Assembly (NCBI GenBank): GCA_028821455.1
Contig: JAPPGE010000025.1
Location: 1 to 32,041, forward strand
DNA length: 32,041 nt
Direction: 5' to 3'
Source of the DNA: a bacterium
GTDB lineage: Bacteria; Pseudomonadota; Alphaproteobacteria; SP197
A model generated the notes under the pieces. The model saw only the letters and a program-made list of their open reading frames with translations. It was not told the origin of the DNA and did not search any database. Position numbers and translations under genes: made by a program. Shown here in pieces: positions 7,335 to 15,874 of the stretch. Every line of letters begins with the position of its first letter. Positions within the stretch are counted from its first letter, which is position 1.

Positions 7335-8501
7335 TCAGGAAGCCTTGCTGCGGCGCTCGAACGCCGCATCGAGATCGGCGATGAGATCGTCGGCGTCCTC
7401 GAGTCCGGCGTGGATTCGCAGCAACTGGCCCTCCGCGGTCCAGGGGACTGCGGTGCGTGACGACGAGGGATCGACGGGAACCAGAAGACTCTCGTAACCG
7501 CCCCACGACCAGCCCATTCCAAAGAGCGTGAGTCCGTCCACCATGGCGGCAAGGGCCTGCCGGCTGGTGGGTGCCAGGAGAACGCCGAAGAGACCGCTGG
7601 CACCGGTAAAGTCACGTTTCCACAACGCGTGACCGGGGTCTGAATCCAGACCGGGATGAAGCACGCGGACCACGTCCGGATGGCGACGCAGCCAGGCCGC
7701 AAGGCGAAGACCGGTCTCATGATGGCGCTGGAGCCTGACGCCGATGGTGCGGATGCCGCGCTGGGCGAGGTAGGCGTCATCGGGGCCGATGCAATTGCCG
7801 AGCGCCAGGAAGGTCTGCCAGACACGCTCGCACCAGGGGCCTCTGGCCGCGACGAGACCGCACATGGCGTCGGAATGGCCGACGATGTACTTGGTTCCCG
7901 CCTGCACGACGATGTCGACTCCGAGATCGAAGGGCTTGAGGAAGTACCCTCCCGACCACGTGTTGTCGTTGATGACCACGGCGCCATGCTCGTGGGCAAT
8001 GGCGGCAATGGCCGGGAGGTCCTGGACCTCGAAGGTGAGCGATCCCGGACTCTCCGTGTAGACGGCCCTGGTGTTGGGCTGCATCCGGGCCGCAATGTCC
8101 TCTCCGGCCGCAGGATCGTAATAGCTCGTCTCGACGCCGAAGGAGCGCAGAATGCCGTCGGCGAACGTCCGTGTGGGAAGATAGGCGGAATCGGCGATGA
8201 GCAGATGATCCCCCGATTCCAGGCAGGCAAGCAGCGCCGTCACGATTGCCGCCTTGCCCGAACCCGTGGCCACCGCCATGTCCGCGCCCTCGAGTGCGGC
8301 ATAGGCGTCCTGGAGTGAATGGGTGGTTGGTGTGCCGTTGCGCCCGTAGACCACCTGGCGCGGATCCTTGCCGCGGCCTTCCTGCAAGGCTTCCAGAGTC
8401 GGGAAGAGAACGGTGGAAGCATGGTAAACCGGTGGATTGACGATGCCGTGATTGCTGTGCGGATCACGTCCGGCGATCGCCACGCGCGTGTCGTCCTTCA
8501 T
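7335..8501 (-). CDS. metC: Cystathionine beta-lyase-like PLP enzyme (Cys/Met metabolism family)
   Basis: Pyridoxal-phosphate enzyme expected to cleave cystathionine to homocysteine, pyruvate and ammonia. The protein is 388 aa. The phosphate-binding tyrosine and arginine lie in VYGRNGTPT (51-59), the cofactor glycine loop in ATGSGKAA (78-85), D179 in INDNTWSGG binds the pyridine nitrogen, and the Schiff-base lysine is K204 in AGTKYIVGHSD. The frame is open further upstream, but the ATG at 8501 is chosen. It forms an ATGA overlap with the stop of the GNAT gene and sits behind a purine-rich GGGGAGGAAGAGG leader. It is the last gene of a five-gene sulfur operon. Cystathionine gamma-synthase or another member of the family is possible, but IVNPPVYHAST and the overall pattern fit MetC best. 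Confidence 0.87.
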   Translation of the reverse strand: MKDDTRVAIAGRDPHSNHGIVNPPVYHASTVLFPTLEALQEGRGKDPRQVVYGRNGTPTTHSLQDAYAALEGADMAVATGSGKAAIVTALLACLESGDHLLIADSAYLPTRTFADGILRSFGVETSYYDPAAGEDIAARMQPNTRAVYTESPGSLTFEVQDLPAIAAIAHEHGAVVINDNTWSGGYFLKPFDLGVDIVVQAGTKYIVGHSDAMCGLVAARGPWCERVWQTFLALGNCIGPDDAYLAQRGIRTIGVRLQRHHETGLRLAAWLRRHPDVVRVLHPGLDSDPGHALWKRDFTGASGLFGVLLAPTSRQALAAMVDGLTLFGMGWSWGGYESLLVPVDPSSSRTAVPWTAEGQLLRIHAGLEDADDLIADLDAAFERRSKAS

Positions 8502-9115
8502 CCTGCCTCTTCCTCCCCTGCCTGCGGATTGAAGGCCTCGGCCGATTGCGGGAGATCGAAGGCGCCCTGGAAATGGGAGTCGGGAATGAGCCAGGCCTCT
8601 TCGCGCCGGACCACCCTGAACCCGGCCTTCTGGTACATGACGAGGGCCCGGGGATGATCCCGGACGTTGGTGTCGACCAGCGCCAGGTCGACGCCCGGTC
8701 GCCACATGGCGTCGATGACGTGGTCGAGAAAGTAGCCACCGTAGCCCTTGCCCTGGTACTCCGGCAGGAATCCGAAGAGCGCCAGCTCACTGGTTCCGGG
8801 CCGGCGAAAATCAAGCTCGGCGAAGCCCGCCGGCACGCCGCCGACATGGCAGACGATGATCTCGACGGCCGGATGATGGATCACGTCGAGGAGGCGGTCT
8901 TCCGGCCACACGAGGCGGTCGGTCCAGTTCCAGTCGCGCCCGACACTGCGATAGAGCCACAGGTAGAAGGATCGCGGTGGCCGTTCCGCGCGCAGCAACG
9001 CCACCTTTCCGGCCGGCGCCGGACGCGGCGGCCTTGCCGGTCTTGCGGGCATTTCAAGGTAGGTAATCGTCGTCGGGAGCGTGCGCAGCGCGTCCGCCGG
9101 GAAGGCTGTGGTCAC
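8498..9115 (-). CDS. GNAT-family N-acetyltransferase
   Basis: Acetyl-CoA-dependent acyltransferase of the GNAT fold, 205 aa. The pyrophosphate-binding motif A is LFGFLPEYQGKGYGGYFL (113-130) with QGKGYG at 121-126. It is followed by a helix and the VDTNVRDHPRALVMYQKAGF segment (motif B, 148-166). The N-terminal 40 residues are proline/alanine-rich and probably not part of the core. It overlaps the neighbours on both sides by 4 nt (9112-9115 with the sulfurtransferase, 8498-8501 with metC), so it is translated as part of the sulfur operon. A thiol amino acid or cysteine conjugate is an attractive acceptor, but no substrate-specific motif is visible. Confidence 0.88.
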   Translation of the reverse strand: MTTAFPADALRTLPTTITYLEMPARPARPPRPAPAGKVALLRAERPPRSFYLWLYRSVGRDWNWTDRLVWPEDRLLDVIHHPAVEIIVCHVGGVPAGFAELDFRRPGTSELALFGFLPEYQGKGYGGYFLDHVIDAMWRPGVDLALVDTNVRDHPRALVMYQKAGFRVVRREEAWLIPDSHFQGAFDLPQSAEAFNPQAGEEEAG

Positions 9116-9960
9116 GGGGCCCCCGTTGCCACCGGGGTGTCGTCAGCGCCGCCCCACTCGGTCCAGGAACCGTCATAGACGGCAGCGTCCGGGAATCCGG
9201 CAAGATCGAGGGCGAGGGCGAGGAAACACGCTGAAATGCCCGAGCCGCAGGTGGCGATCACAGGCCGCGAAGGATCGATCCCGGCATCGTGGAAGGCGGC
9301 AGCGATCTCCTCATCGTCGACAATCGTGCCGTTCCGGTGGAGCAGCGTCGTGTAGGGGAGGTTGCGGCTCCCCGGAATATGCCCGCTTTTGAGACCCGGG
9401 CGAAACTCCGGCTCCTCTCCGGCAAAGCGGCCACGGCCGCGAGCGTCGACGACCTGGGCGCGGCCGCTTGCGAGATTGGCCTTCACCTGCCCGATATCGC
9501 GCACCAGAAATGTGTTGAGGCGAGGCGTGAAGTGCCGTTCGCGGGGAATCACCGGTTCGTCGTCGACCGGCCGGCCTTCGGCCATCCACTTCGCGAGCCC
9601 GCCATCGAGAACCTGGATGTCATCGTGGCCGAAGACCCGGAACATCCACCATACCCGGGCCGCCGCCATCATGTTGCCGCCGTCGTAGACCACGATCCGG
9701 ACTCCGTCACCCAGGCCCAGCGCCCGCACGCGGCTGGAGAATTTCTCGGGACGGGGCAGCATGTGGGGAAGATCCGTCGACTCATCGCTGATGTCGTCGA
9801 TGTCGAAGAACACGGCCCCCGAGATGTGCCTCTCGCGGTAATCCGAAAGGGCGTCGCGGTTCTCGACGGGGAGATACCACGAGGCGTCCACGGGACGCAC
9901 ATCCGGCGCGTCGAGCAGTCCGGCAAGGGTTTCGGTATCAACAAGCCAGCGGTCGCGCAT
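9112..9960 (-). CDS. sseA: 3-mercaptopyruvate sulfurtransferase (two-rhodanese protein)
   Basis: Transfers sulfur from 3-mercaptopyruvate (or thiosulfate) to thiols or cyanide through a cysteine persulfide. The 282 residues contain an inactive N-terminal rhodanese domain (about 5-130, YDGGNMMAAARVWWMF) and an active C-terminal domain (about 150-275). The active loop CGSGISA has C238; the G-S-G-x-S/T form is characteristic of mercaptopyruvate sulfurtransferase rather than thiosulfate rhodanese. GHIPGSRNLPY and DARGRGRF are family motifs. It lies 16 nt after alaX and overlaps the GNAT gene by ATGA. The gene set around it (cysteine synthase, cystathionine lyase) makes cysteine-derived sulfur its natural donor. 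Confidence 0.92.
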   Translation of the reverse strand: MRDRWLVDTETLAGLLDAPDVRPVDASWYLPVENRDALSDYRERHISGAVFFDIDDISDESTDLPHMLPRPEKFSSRVRALGLGDGVRIVVYDGGNMMAAARVWWMFRVFGHDDIQVLDGGLAKWMAEGRPVDDEPVIPRERHFTPRLNTFLVRDIGQVKANLASGRAQVVDARGRGRFAGEEPEFRPGLKSGHIPGSRNLPYTTLLHRNGTIVDDEEIAAAFHDAGIDPSRPVIATCGSGISACFLALALDLAGFPDAAVYDGSWTEWGGADDTPVATGAP

Positions 9961-9976
9961 CGCTCAGGGCTTCCCT

Positions 9977-10684
9977 TCAGGTGGTGAAGATCACGTTGAT
10001 GCGCCGGTTGTGCCGGCCCTTGTTCTCGATCTTCGAGACAGCCATGCCGGCAAGTTCGCCGGTCCGGGCGACATGGGTGCCGCCACAGGGCTGCAGGTCG
10101 ACACCCTCGATTTCCAGCAACCTGACCATGCCGGCGCCGCGCGGCGGCCTGATGCTCATGGTGCGGATGAGTTCGGGTCTGCGATCGAGTTCCTCCTCGC
10201 TGATCCAGCGTGGCGTGACCGGCAGGTCGGCGGCCGCCATCTCCGCCAGCCTGGCGGTGATGTCCTCCCTGGTCATGTCAGGCTGCGGCCAGTTGAGATC
10301 GATGCGGCTCTTCGCGGCGCCCACGGAAGCCCCGGTGATCTCCGCATCGACGATGGCGCAGAGCACGTGAAGCGCGGTGTGCATCCGCATGTGGCGATAC
10401 CGGCGGTCCCAGTCGATGTGCGCGGTCACCGTCGCGCCGGTCGCCGGGAGTGGATGGCCTGCCTCGGGGATGTGGACCACATCGTCCATGGCCATCCCCT
10501 TCACCGTGTCGGCAATGGGAACCCGGGTGCCGTCATCAAGTTCGAGGTGGCCGCTGTCTCCGGGCTGTCCGCCTCCGTTGGGATAGAAGACCGTCCTGTC
10601 GAGGCGCAGGCGCCCCCCGTCGGTCGACGTCACCCGCGCCTGGCAGGACGTTCGATAGGCGTCGTCGAGAAACAAGCGTTCCAT
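9977..10684 (-). CDS. AlaX-type trans-editing alanyl-tRNA deacylase
   Basis: Stand-alone homologue of the alanyl-tRNA synthetase editing domain, which hydrolyses Ser- or Gly-tRNA-Ala. The protein is 235 aa with the early motif VFYPNGGGQPGD (32-43), zinc ligands H102-x3-H106 (MHTALHVL) and C200-x3-H204 (QPCGGTHV). The length fits AlaX-M. It starts 1 nt after the cysK stop, so it is translationally linked to cysteine synthase. Placing a serine-mischarging editor beside an enzyme that draws on the serine pool may be functional or chance. It lacks the alaS catalytic core, so it is not a broken alaS. Confidence 0.9.
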   Translation of the reverse strand: MERLFLDDAYRTSCQARVTSTDGGRLRLDRTVFYPNGGGQPGDSGHLELDDGTRVPIADTVKGMAMDDVVHIPEAGHPLPATGATVTAHIDWDRRYRHMRMHTALHVLCAIVDAEITGASVGAAKSRIDLNWPQPDMTREDITARLAEMAAADLPVTPRWISEEELDRRPELIRTMSIRPPRGAGMVRLLEIEGVDLQPCGGTHVARTGELAGMAVSKIENKGRHNRRINVIFTT

Positions 10685-10685
10685 G

Positions 10686-11687
10686 CTACGTCATCCAGGG
10701 TGGGGGAGGCAGGTTGCGCTCCCTCAGGAATTCGGGATTGAAGATCTTGCTCTGGTAGCGGGTTCCGTAGTCGCACAGGAGGGTGACGATGGTGTGACCG
10801 GGACCGAGTTCCCGGGCGATCTTCATGGCGCCGGCAACGTTGATGCCCGTGGAACCACCCAGGCACAGGCCCTCTTCGATCAACAGATCGTAGATGACCT
10901 CGAGCATCTCGACATCGCTCACCTGGACGGACATGTCGATCGGCGCACCCTCGAGATTCCGTGTCACACGGCCCTGTCCGATGCCTTCCGAGATCGAGCT
11001 TCCCTCCGACGTGAGTTCGCCCTTCGTGACCCAGTTGTGCATGCACGAGCCAAAGGGATCGGTGAGGCCGATGACGATGTCGGGGTTGCGTTCCTTGAGA
11101 AAGATGCCGACACCGGCGATGGTGCCTCCCGTGCCGATGGACGATGCGAAGGCGTCCACCCTGCCGGAGGTCTGCTCCCAGATCTCGGGCCCGGTGCTCT
11201 CGATATGGGCCTGCCGGTTGGCGACGTTGTCGAACTGGTTGGCCCACACGGCGCCGTGGGGTTCGCTCGCCGCCTTCTCGCGGGCGATTCTCTCGGACGT
11301 GCGGATGTAGTTGGCGGGATCGCGATAGGGTTTGGCCGGCGTCAGGTGAAGGTCGGCGCCCAGTGATCTCAGGACGTCCTTCTTTTCCTTGCTCTGGGTC
11401 TCCGGCATGACGATCACCGAGCGGTAGCCCAGGGCGTTGCCGACGGTACACAGGCCAATGCCCGTGTTGCCGGCCGTGCCTTCGACGATGGTGCCCCCTG
11501 GTCCCAGTTCGCCCGCTCTTTCGGCTTGCTTGATGATCCACAGCGCCGCCCGGTCCTTGACCGACTGCCCGGGGTTGAGGAACTCGCACTTGCCGAGAAT
11601 CTCGCATCCCGTCTTGTTGGAGGGCCCCGCGAGACGCAGCATCGGTGTGCCGCCGACCAGGGAAACAAGACTCTCGTGGGTTGTCAT
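10686..11687 (-). CDS. cysK: Cysteine synthase (O-acetylserine sulfhydrylase family)
   Basis: PLP enzyme that makes cysteine from O-acetylserine and sulfide in the cytoplasm. The 333 residues show VGGTPMLRL near the start, the Schiff-base lysine K44 in LNPGQSVKDRAAL, the substrate loop EGTAGNTGIGL (about 69-79) and the phosphate-binding SSIGTGGTIAG (about 177-187). The start ATG is 11687 and heads the five-gene minus-strand operon cysK-alaX-sseA-GNAT-metC. Compared with enteric CysK there is an extension after the catalytic core (RYQSKIFNPEFLRERN), a form known from cysteine synthase A-like proteins of Alphaproteobacteria. Cystathionine beta-synthase-like use with a different thiol is an alternative. 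Confidence 0.9.
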   Translation of the reverse strand: MTTHESLVSLVGGTPMLRLAGPSNKTGCEILGKCEFLNPGQSVKDRAALWIIKQAERAGELGPGGTIVEGTAGNTGIGLCTVGNALGYRSVIVMPETQSKEKKDVLRSLGADLHLTPAKPYRDPANYIRTSERIAREKAASEPHGAVWANQFDNVANRQAHIESTGPEIWEQTSGRVDAFASSIGTGGTIAGVGIFLKERNPDIVIGLTDPFGSCMHNWVTKGELTSEGSSISEGIGQGRVTRNLEGAPIDMSVQVSDVEMLEVIYDLLIEEGLCLGGSTGINVAGAMKIARELGPGHTIVTLLCDYGTRYQSKIFNPEFLRERNLPPPPWMT

Positions 11688-12225
11688 GTGGCAGTCCGTG
11701 ACATGGATGGCAGGCTCCCTGGCTCTCCGGTCCGTGGAACCGGCGCACTCTAGGAAAGCAGGGCATGCTGATCAAGAACAGGGGATTCCACAGAATTCGT
11801 CCAGGATGGCCCGGCTCGCGTCCGTGCGACATCCAGAACGGCGCGGCCTCGTCGAGGGGACGCAACCGCGAGCGCTGCCGATTGTCTGTCAGGCCGTTGC
11901 GAAGACCTCCACAGAGGGATCCCGGTCACGGTCCTTCAACTGGCGATCCGCCGGTTCCAACAAGATTCCCGCACCCTGGTTGACTGGTCCCGGTCAAGCC
12001 TGTCGGGTGACGCCCCTGGCCGATCCGGTCACGGTCAGCCTTGGGCTCTATCTTCGTAGAGCGACTGCAGACCGCGAAACCATGCGCACACCCTGTCGCT
12101 TGTCCATGCGCATGTGGGCATCGTGCAATGAGCGTGAGCGGGAAGGAACAGCCCGCCCCCACGCCTGGGTGGTCATCGGCACCACACCTCTGTCCGCTGT
12201 TGCAGGGGGCAGGTGTTGCCCATGA
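11688..12225. other. Gene-poor stretch upstream of cysK and of the brnT remnant
   Basis: 538 nt without a supportable gene. Open frames exist on both strands but none has a ribosome site, a family resemblance or a sensible composition. A 12-nt sequence, ccggtcacggtc, occurs twice (11922-11933 and 12025-12036) within otherwise unrelated sequence. It presumably holds the cysK promoter, but I could not pick a convincing -35/-10 pair. Together with the broken toxin gene next to it, it looks like decayed accessory DNA. Confidence 0.45.
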
Positions 12226-12393
12226 TTGATGCAGGAGAGTGCTTCCGGCATTCCAATTGAATGCCATCTGGCTGCCGGCATGATCGGCGCCCGGCACTGG
12301 AGGGCTGTTTACACATATCTGAACGAGCGGGTACGGATCATCTCCGAGCGTCGCTCTCGCAAACAGGAGACAGACCACCATGAAGGCGACTGA
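12226..12393 (+). pseudogene. brnT: 5'-truncated BrnT-family toxin remnant
   Basis: The frame ending at TGA 12391-12393 encodes GMIGARHWRAVYTY followed by ERVRIISERRSRKQE. This is the conserved C-terminal half of BrnT ribonuclease toxins (Gly-x-Ile-Gly, Tyr/Phe-Thr-x-Arg, then RIIS-x-RR-x-R). The N-terminal half, which should carry a W/F-D-x-x-K-x-x-x-N and a KHG motif, is missing: the frame is closed by TGA at 12223-12225, and no other frame upstream supplies it. The overlap of its 3' end with the following antitoxin start (14 nt) is the usual brnTA arrangement. The remnant could begin at ATG 12229 or 12280, giving about 54 or 37 residues, too short for an active toxin. Confidence 0.68.
12247..12265. 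repeat. Perfect 7-bp inverted repeat (GGCATTC/GAATGCC)
   Basis: Arms 12247-12253 and 12259-12265 are separated by CAATT. It lies inside the brnT remnant, about 115 nt before the brnA start. It could be a binding site for the antitoxin or simply a chance palindrome. Confidence 0.35.
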
Positions 12394-12595
12394 ATTCGAC
12401 GAGAGGTTCGATGCGGGCGAAGACATGTCCGCCGATGTCGACTGGTCCAGGGCCCGCCGGCTGAATGTTGAGACCAGGCGGGTCAATGTGGACTTTCCGG
12501 CGTGGGTTGTCTCGGGTCTGTACCGGCAGGCTCGATTACTGGGCATAACCCGCCAGGCGCTGATCAAGATGTGGATCGCCGATCGTCTGCAATGA
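12380..12595 (+). CDS. brnA: BrnA-like antitoxin (ribbon-helix-helix, CopG-like)
   Basis: Small acidic-then-basic protein of 71 aa. The C-terminal part, RRVNVDFPAWVVSGLYRQARLLGITRQALIKMWIADRL (given here as residues 34-70), has the strand-helix-helix pattern of BrnA/CopG DNA-binding antitoxins, including VNVDFP for the DNA-contacting strand and the TRQALIKMWI second helix. BrnA proteins neutralise BrnT and repress their own operon. The ribosome site AGGAGA (12365-12370) lies 9 nt before ATG. The partner toxin immediately upstream is truncated, so this antitoxin appears to be orphaned; it could still act as a repressor or protect against another BrnT. Confidence 0.75.
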   Translation: MKATEFDERFDAGEDMSADVDWSRARRLNVETRRVNVDFPAWVVSGLYRQARLLGITRQALIKMWIADRLQ

Positions 12596-12925
12596 CACAA
12601 ACCCGTCCTGGCGACCGCGTAAAGGGTTTCATCGTTGAACACGCCGTCAGGCGGACCCTGCAAGTCTCTCGGGTGAGCAATGTCGTATGCGGCGCAGCAG
12701 AGTGGGCGGCAATGCTGATGCCTGGTTCCGGCATGATGGAGGCTTGCTGTCCGGCGAACCGCCTGAAGTGCGCATCCGGGTGGATCGAGGGGTGGCGAGG
12801 TCCTGATTCCGGCATGGAGCCGGACGCCTCCTTGTCCGATGCCGTTGGGGGTGTGTATCCTGCGGTTCGACGCCCCGGCTCGATCGGACGATGCCGGCGG
12901 CAGGCAAACGCGGGAGCGCCAGACG
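12596..12925. other. Intergenic stretch between brnA and the class III aminotransferase
   Basis: 330 nt holding two of the TTCCGGCAT repeats and a candidate promoter near its right end. No gene with a ribosome site or recognisable product was found on either strand. Confidence 0.45.
12832..12861 (+). promoter_or_regulatory. Candidate sigma-70 promoter of the class III aminotransferase
   Basis: TTGTCC (12832-12837) and TATCCT (12856-12861) are separated by 18 nt. Each matches the consensus at four of six positions. Transcription would start near 12868, about 58 nt before the ATG. Confidence 0.35.
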
Positions 12926-14320
12926 ATGAGACGTAACTTCCAGTATGATGTCGAAGGCCTGATGGCCAAGGACAAGGCCCACGCCATGCACCCCTGGCAC
13001 GAGTTCGGCCGCGAGGAACACATGATCCTGGCGGATTCGGAAGGGATCTACGTCTACGACGGCGAGGGCAACCGCTACATCGACGGTATCGGCGGCATGT
13101 GGGCAGTGCAGCTCGGTTACGGCAACGAGGAGATGGCAACGGCCATCTCGGACCAGGTGCGCAGCATGGTCTACTACTCGCCCTGGTCGATGGCGACCCC
13201 GCCCCACGCGGAACTCTCCGCCAAGCTGGCGACGCTGACACCGGGGGATCTCAACCGGTTCTTCTATTCGACCGGCGGTTCGACGGCGAATGACGCCGCG
13301 GTCCGCTTTGCCCACTACTACTGGAATGTCGTTGGCGAGCCGTCCCGCAAGACCATTCTCACGCGCGACGATGCCTACCATGGCAGCACGTATCTTGCCG
13401 ATTCGCTGTGCGGCAAGCCCGGCAACGACACGCGCATGGAGCGGGTGACGGAGTGGATCGAGCATCTTTCCTCCCCCAATCCCTACCGCAAGCCCGAGGG
13501 CATGGACGACGCCGCGTTCCTCGATCACCTCATCACCGAGATGGACGACCGGATCAAGTCGATCGGGCCGGAGAATGTGGCGGCCTTCATCGCCGAGCCG
13601 GTGCTGGCGTCCGGCGGCGTCATCGTGCCGCCGAAGGGCTACCAGAAGGCGTGTCTCGAGACCTGCCGCAAGTACGGCATCCTCTATATCTCCGACGAAG
13701 TGGTCACGGGTTTCGGACGCATGGGGCACTTCTTTTCCTCGGAGCCCGTCTTCGACATCGTGCCGGACATCATCACCGCGGCGAAGGGATTCACCTCCGG
13801 ATACATCCCTGCCGGCCTGACGGCGATTTCCGAGAGAATGCACCAGGACATCATCGAAAAGGGTGGCGATTCTCCCACGTTTTCCATGGGTTTCACCTAT
13901 TCGGGGCACCCGGTCGCCATGGCCGCGGCGCTCAAGAACATCGAGATCATGGAGCGCGACGACATCATGGGTCACGCCCGCAGCACGGGCGACTACTTCC
14001 AGGAGCGGTTGCGCTCCCTGGCTGACCTTCCCATGGTGGGCGACGTCCGGGGTGTCGGCCTCATGGGGTGCATCGAGTGCGTCGAGAACAAGTCGACCAG
14101 GAAGGCCTTCGACGAGAGTCTGAATGTCGGCAAGAAGATCGACGAGAAGTGCCAGCAGTACGGGCTGATCCTGCGTCCCATGTGGCACCTGTGCGTCTTC
14201 TCGCCGCCCATCATCATCACGCGCTCCCAGGTGGACGACATGGTCGCGATCATGGAGCGGGCCATCAAGGAAGTGGCGGACGATATGGTGCGCGACGGCT
14301 CCTGGTCGGGCCGCGACTGA
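12926..14320 (+). CDS. Class III (omega-amino acid) aminotransferase
   Basis: PLP-dependent aminotransferase of the ornithine/omega-amino acid:pyruvate class, cytoplasmic. The 464 residues show AHAMHPWHEF at the start, FFYSTGGSTANDAAVRFA (112-129), the cofactor-binding D257 in ISDEVVTGFGRMG and the Schiff-base lysine K287 in TAAKGFTSGYIPAG. FTYSGHPVAMAAAL is the segment from the neighbouring subunit. The open frame extends to 12839, but the ATG at 12926 (MRRNFQYDVEGL) gives the usual N-terminus; ATG 12962 is a less likely alternative. It is transcribed alone and ends 24 nt from the convergent ppx stop. Taurine, beta-alanine, putrescine or adenosylmethionine-related amines are possible donors. 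It differs clearly from the second class III enzyme at 26429. Confidence 0.9.
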   Translation: MRRNFQYDVEGLMAKDKAHAMHPWHEFGREEHMILADSEGIYVYDGEGNRYIDGIGGMWAVQLGYGNEEMATAISDQVRSMVYYSPWSMATPPHAELSAKLATLTPGDLNRFFYSTGGSTANDAAVRFAHYYWNVVGEPSRKTILTRDDAYHGSTYLADSLCGKPGNDTRMERVTEWIEHLSSPNPYRKPEGMDDAAFLDHLITEMDDRIKSIGPENVAAFIAEPVLASGGVIVPPKGYQKACLETCRKYGILYISDEVVTGFGRMGHFFSSEPVFDIVPDIITAAKGFTSGYIPAGLTAISERMHQDIIEKGGDSPTFSMGFTYSGHPVAMAAALKNIEIMERDDIMGHARSTGDYFQERLRSLADLPMVGDVRGVGLMGCIECVENKSTRKAFDESLNVGKKIDEKCQQYGLILRPMWHLCVFSPPIIITRSQVDDMVAIMERAIKEVADDMVRDGSWSGRD

Positions 14321-14344
14321 ACCCGGGAACTCCTCGTCCGGTCG

Positions 14345-15874
14345 CTATCGGGCCGCCGTGACCGCTGCCGGGCTGCGGTCCGGAACCTGACGGGAGACGG
14401 TGAAGGATACATCGAGCGCCTGGCCGATTGCCTCGGCCAGGCGCTCGATGCGTTCAGGCGAGGCGACGCCGGATTCCCGCGGGATTTCCAGGGCGAACCC
14501 GTCCGCGGTGGCAACCAGGGGGGTCGAATCGAGGATGGGTCCGCGTCCGGCACTCAAGATCAGTGCAAGACGCAGCAGCCTGCCGAGCAACACCGCCCCG
14601 GCGACCGTGTCCGGCTTCAGCAGACGGCGGCACGCCGCCGCCTCGTCGGCCGATTCCGCGCCGCCGTAGCGCACGAAGACGGCAAGGGCGAGCCATGCCC
14701 TTTGCTGGTGATCGAGCACAGACCAGGGCATGTGGAGAACCCTTGAGAGGGAACGCCCGGCACGATACTCGGGGTGTTCCCTCCAGCCGGTGTCGGCGAG
14801 GATGCAGGCGGCGCGCACAAGGCGCGGGTCGGCATGACCATGATGCCGGATCACGGGGGCGACCCAGCGTTCGAGGGCCTCCGAGCAGTCGGCGAACCGG
14901 CGATGCCAGAGAGCGAGTTGATGGCATGCGGCAATCAGTGGATCGCTCTTGCGCGTGGCGGCACGGAGCATGCGGAAGTGATGTCCTTCCCTCAGGCCCT
15001 GGGCCGAAAACACGACGTTTCGCGGTTGAAGGGCGTCCATCAGGTGGTCAAGCACCATGGCGCCCCAGGGCAGGATGGCGGCCCGCCTTCTGGAGATGCC
15101 TCGGATACGCGACGTTGTCTCGGTGCTCAGTCTCTCCAGCATGCCGGTGAAGGAACGGGTTTCTGCCGGCGCCATGGTGTAGCCATGCACGATTGTCAGC
15201 GGATAGTGATGCTGCGTCATGTGGAGGCGGGCAATGGCCCGCCACGAACCACCCACCGCGTGAAAGTCCCGGTGTTTCCAGGCGTCGAGCCAGGCCACAT
15301 TGCAAACAGCCTCGTGAATCGCTGCCGACGCATGTGCCGGGTTTTCTCCCCATCGCTCCCTCAGGCGCAGGGGCCCGATGTCGCGTGTCGCCTGCTCCCT
15401 GACGGTGCCGTCCTCGACGGCAGCGAGCTCCAGGCTGCCGCCGCCGAGGTCTGCGATGACGCCGGTCAATCCGGGCAGTGCCGAGATGACGCCGGCTGCT
15501 GACAGCCGTGCCTCCCCGGCGCCTGTCAGAACCGTCACGACACGCCCCGTCCTTGCCTCGACTGACCGGCAGAAATCGTCGCCGTTGGCGGCCTGTCGTA
15601 CGGCGGCCGTGGCATAGAGAGCGAGATCTGCACAGCGAACGCTGTCGGCAAGACGCACGAGGATATCGATGGCTTCGATGCCTCTGCGAAAGGCCTCTTC
15701 GCCGAACCAGCCGTGGCGCTCGACGTCCACACCGAGTCCGATGACTGCCTTGTGGTTGATGACCGGCAGGGGCGCCCGGCCCAGACCATCGAAGATGACG
15801 AGGCGAATCGAATTCGAGCCGATATCGATCACCCCCACCCTGGTGGTGGAGAGCGCCTCAGCGGATTCGTTCAT
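14345..15874 (-). CDS. ppx: Exopolyphosphatase / pppGpp phosphohydrolase family
   Basis: Releases orthophosphate from the ends of polyphosphate chains, or hydrolyses pppGpp. The 509-aa protein has the ASKHA-fold phosphate loops [17 protein letters not shown] (13-29) and [14 protein letters not shown] (about 138-151). The domain order is N-terminal Ppx/GppA core then a helical HD-like region with [22 protein letters not shown]. The start overlaps the stop of ppk by ATGA (15871-15874), so the synthesising and degrading enzymes are co-translated. GppA-type activity cannot be excluded from sequence alone. Confidence 0.92.
   Translation of the reverse strand: MNESAEALSTTRVGVIDIGSNSIRLVIFDGLGRAPLPVINHKAVIGLGVDVERHGWFGEEAFRRGIEAIDILVRLADSVRCADLALYATAAVRQAANGDDFCRSVEARTGRVVTVLTGAGEARLSAAGVISALPGLTGVIADLGGGSLELAAVEDGTVREQATRDIGPLRLRERWGENPAHASAAIHEAVCNVAWLDAWKHRDFHAVGGSWRAIARLHMTQHHYPLTIVHGYTMAPAETRSFTGMLERLSTETTSRIRGISRRRAAILPWGAMVLDHLMDALQPRNVVFSAQGLREGHHFRMLRAATRKSDPLIAACHQLALWHRRFADCSEALERWVAPVIRHHGHADPRLVRAACILADTGWREHPEYRAGRSLSRVLHMPWSVLDHQQRAWLALAVFVRYGGAESADEAAACRRLLKPDTVAGAVLLGRLLRLALILSAGRGPILDSTPLVATADGFALEIPRESGVASPERIERLAEAIGQALDVSFTVSRQVPDRSPAAVTAAR

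Larger units (their letters stand above)
12243..12815. repeat. TTCCGGCAT short direct repeats, three copies
   Basis: The 9-mer TTCCGGCAT occurs at 12243-12251, 12726-12734 and 12807-12815, flanking the brnA gene. A related CCGGCATGAT occurs at 12275-12284 and 12728-12737. The copies are in the same orientation. Some clustering is expected in GC-rich DNA, so significance is uncertain. Confidence 0.35.

Noticed and set aside
11926..13023. 365-aa minus-strand open frame across the brnTA region
   Set aside because: Low-complexity translation rich in Cys, Arg and Pro with no family resemblance. It overlaps brnA and the aminotransferase start.
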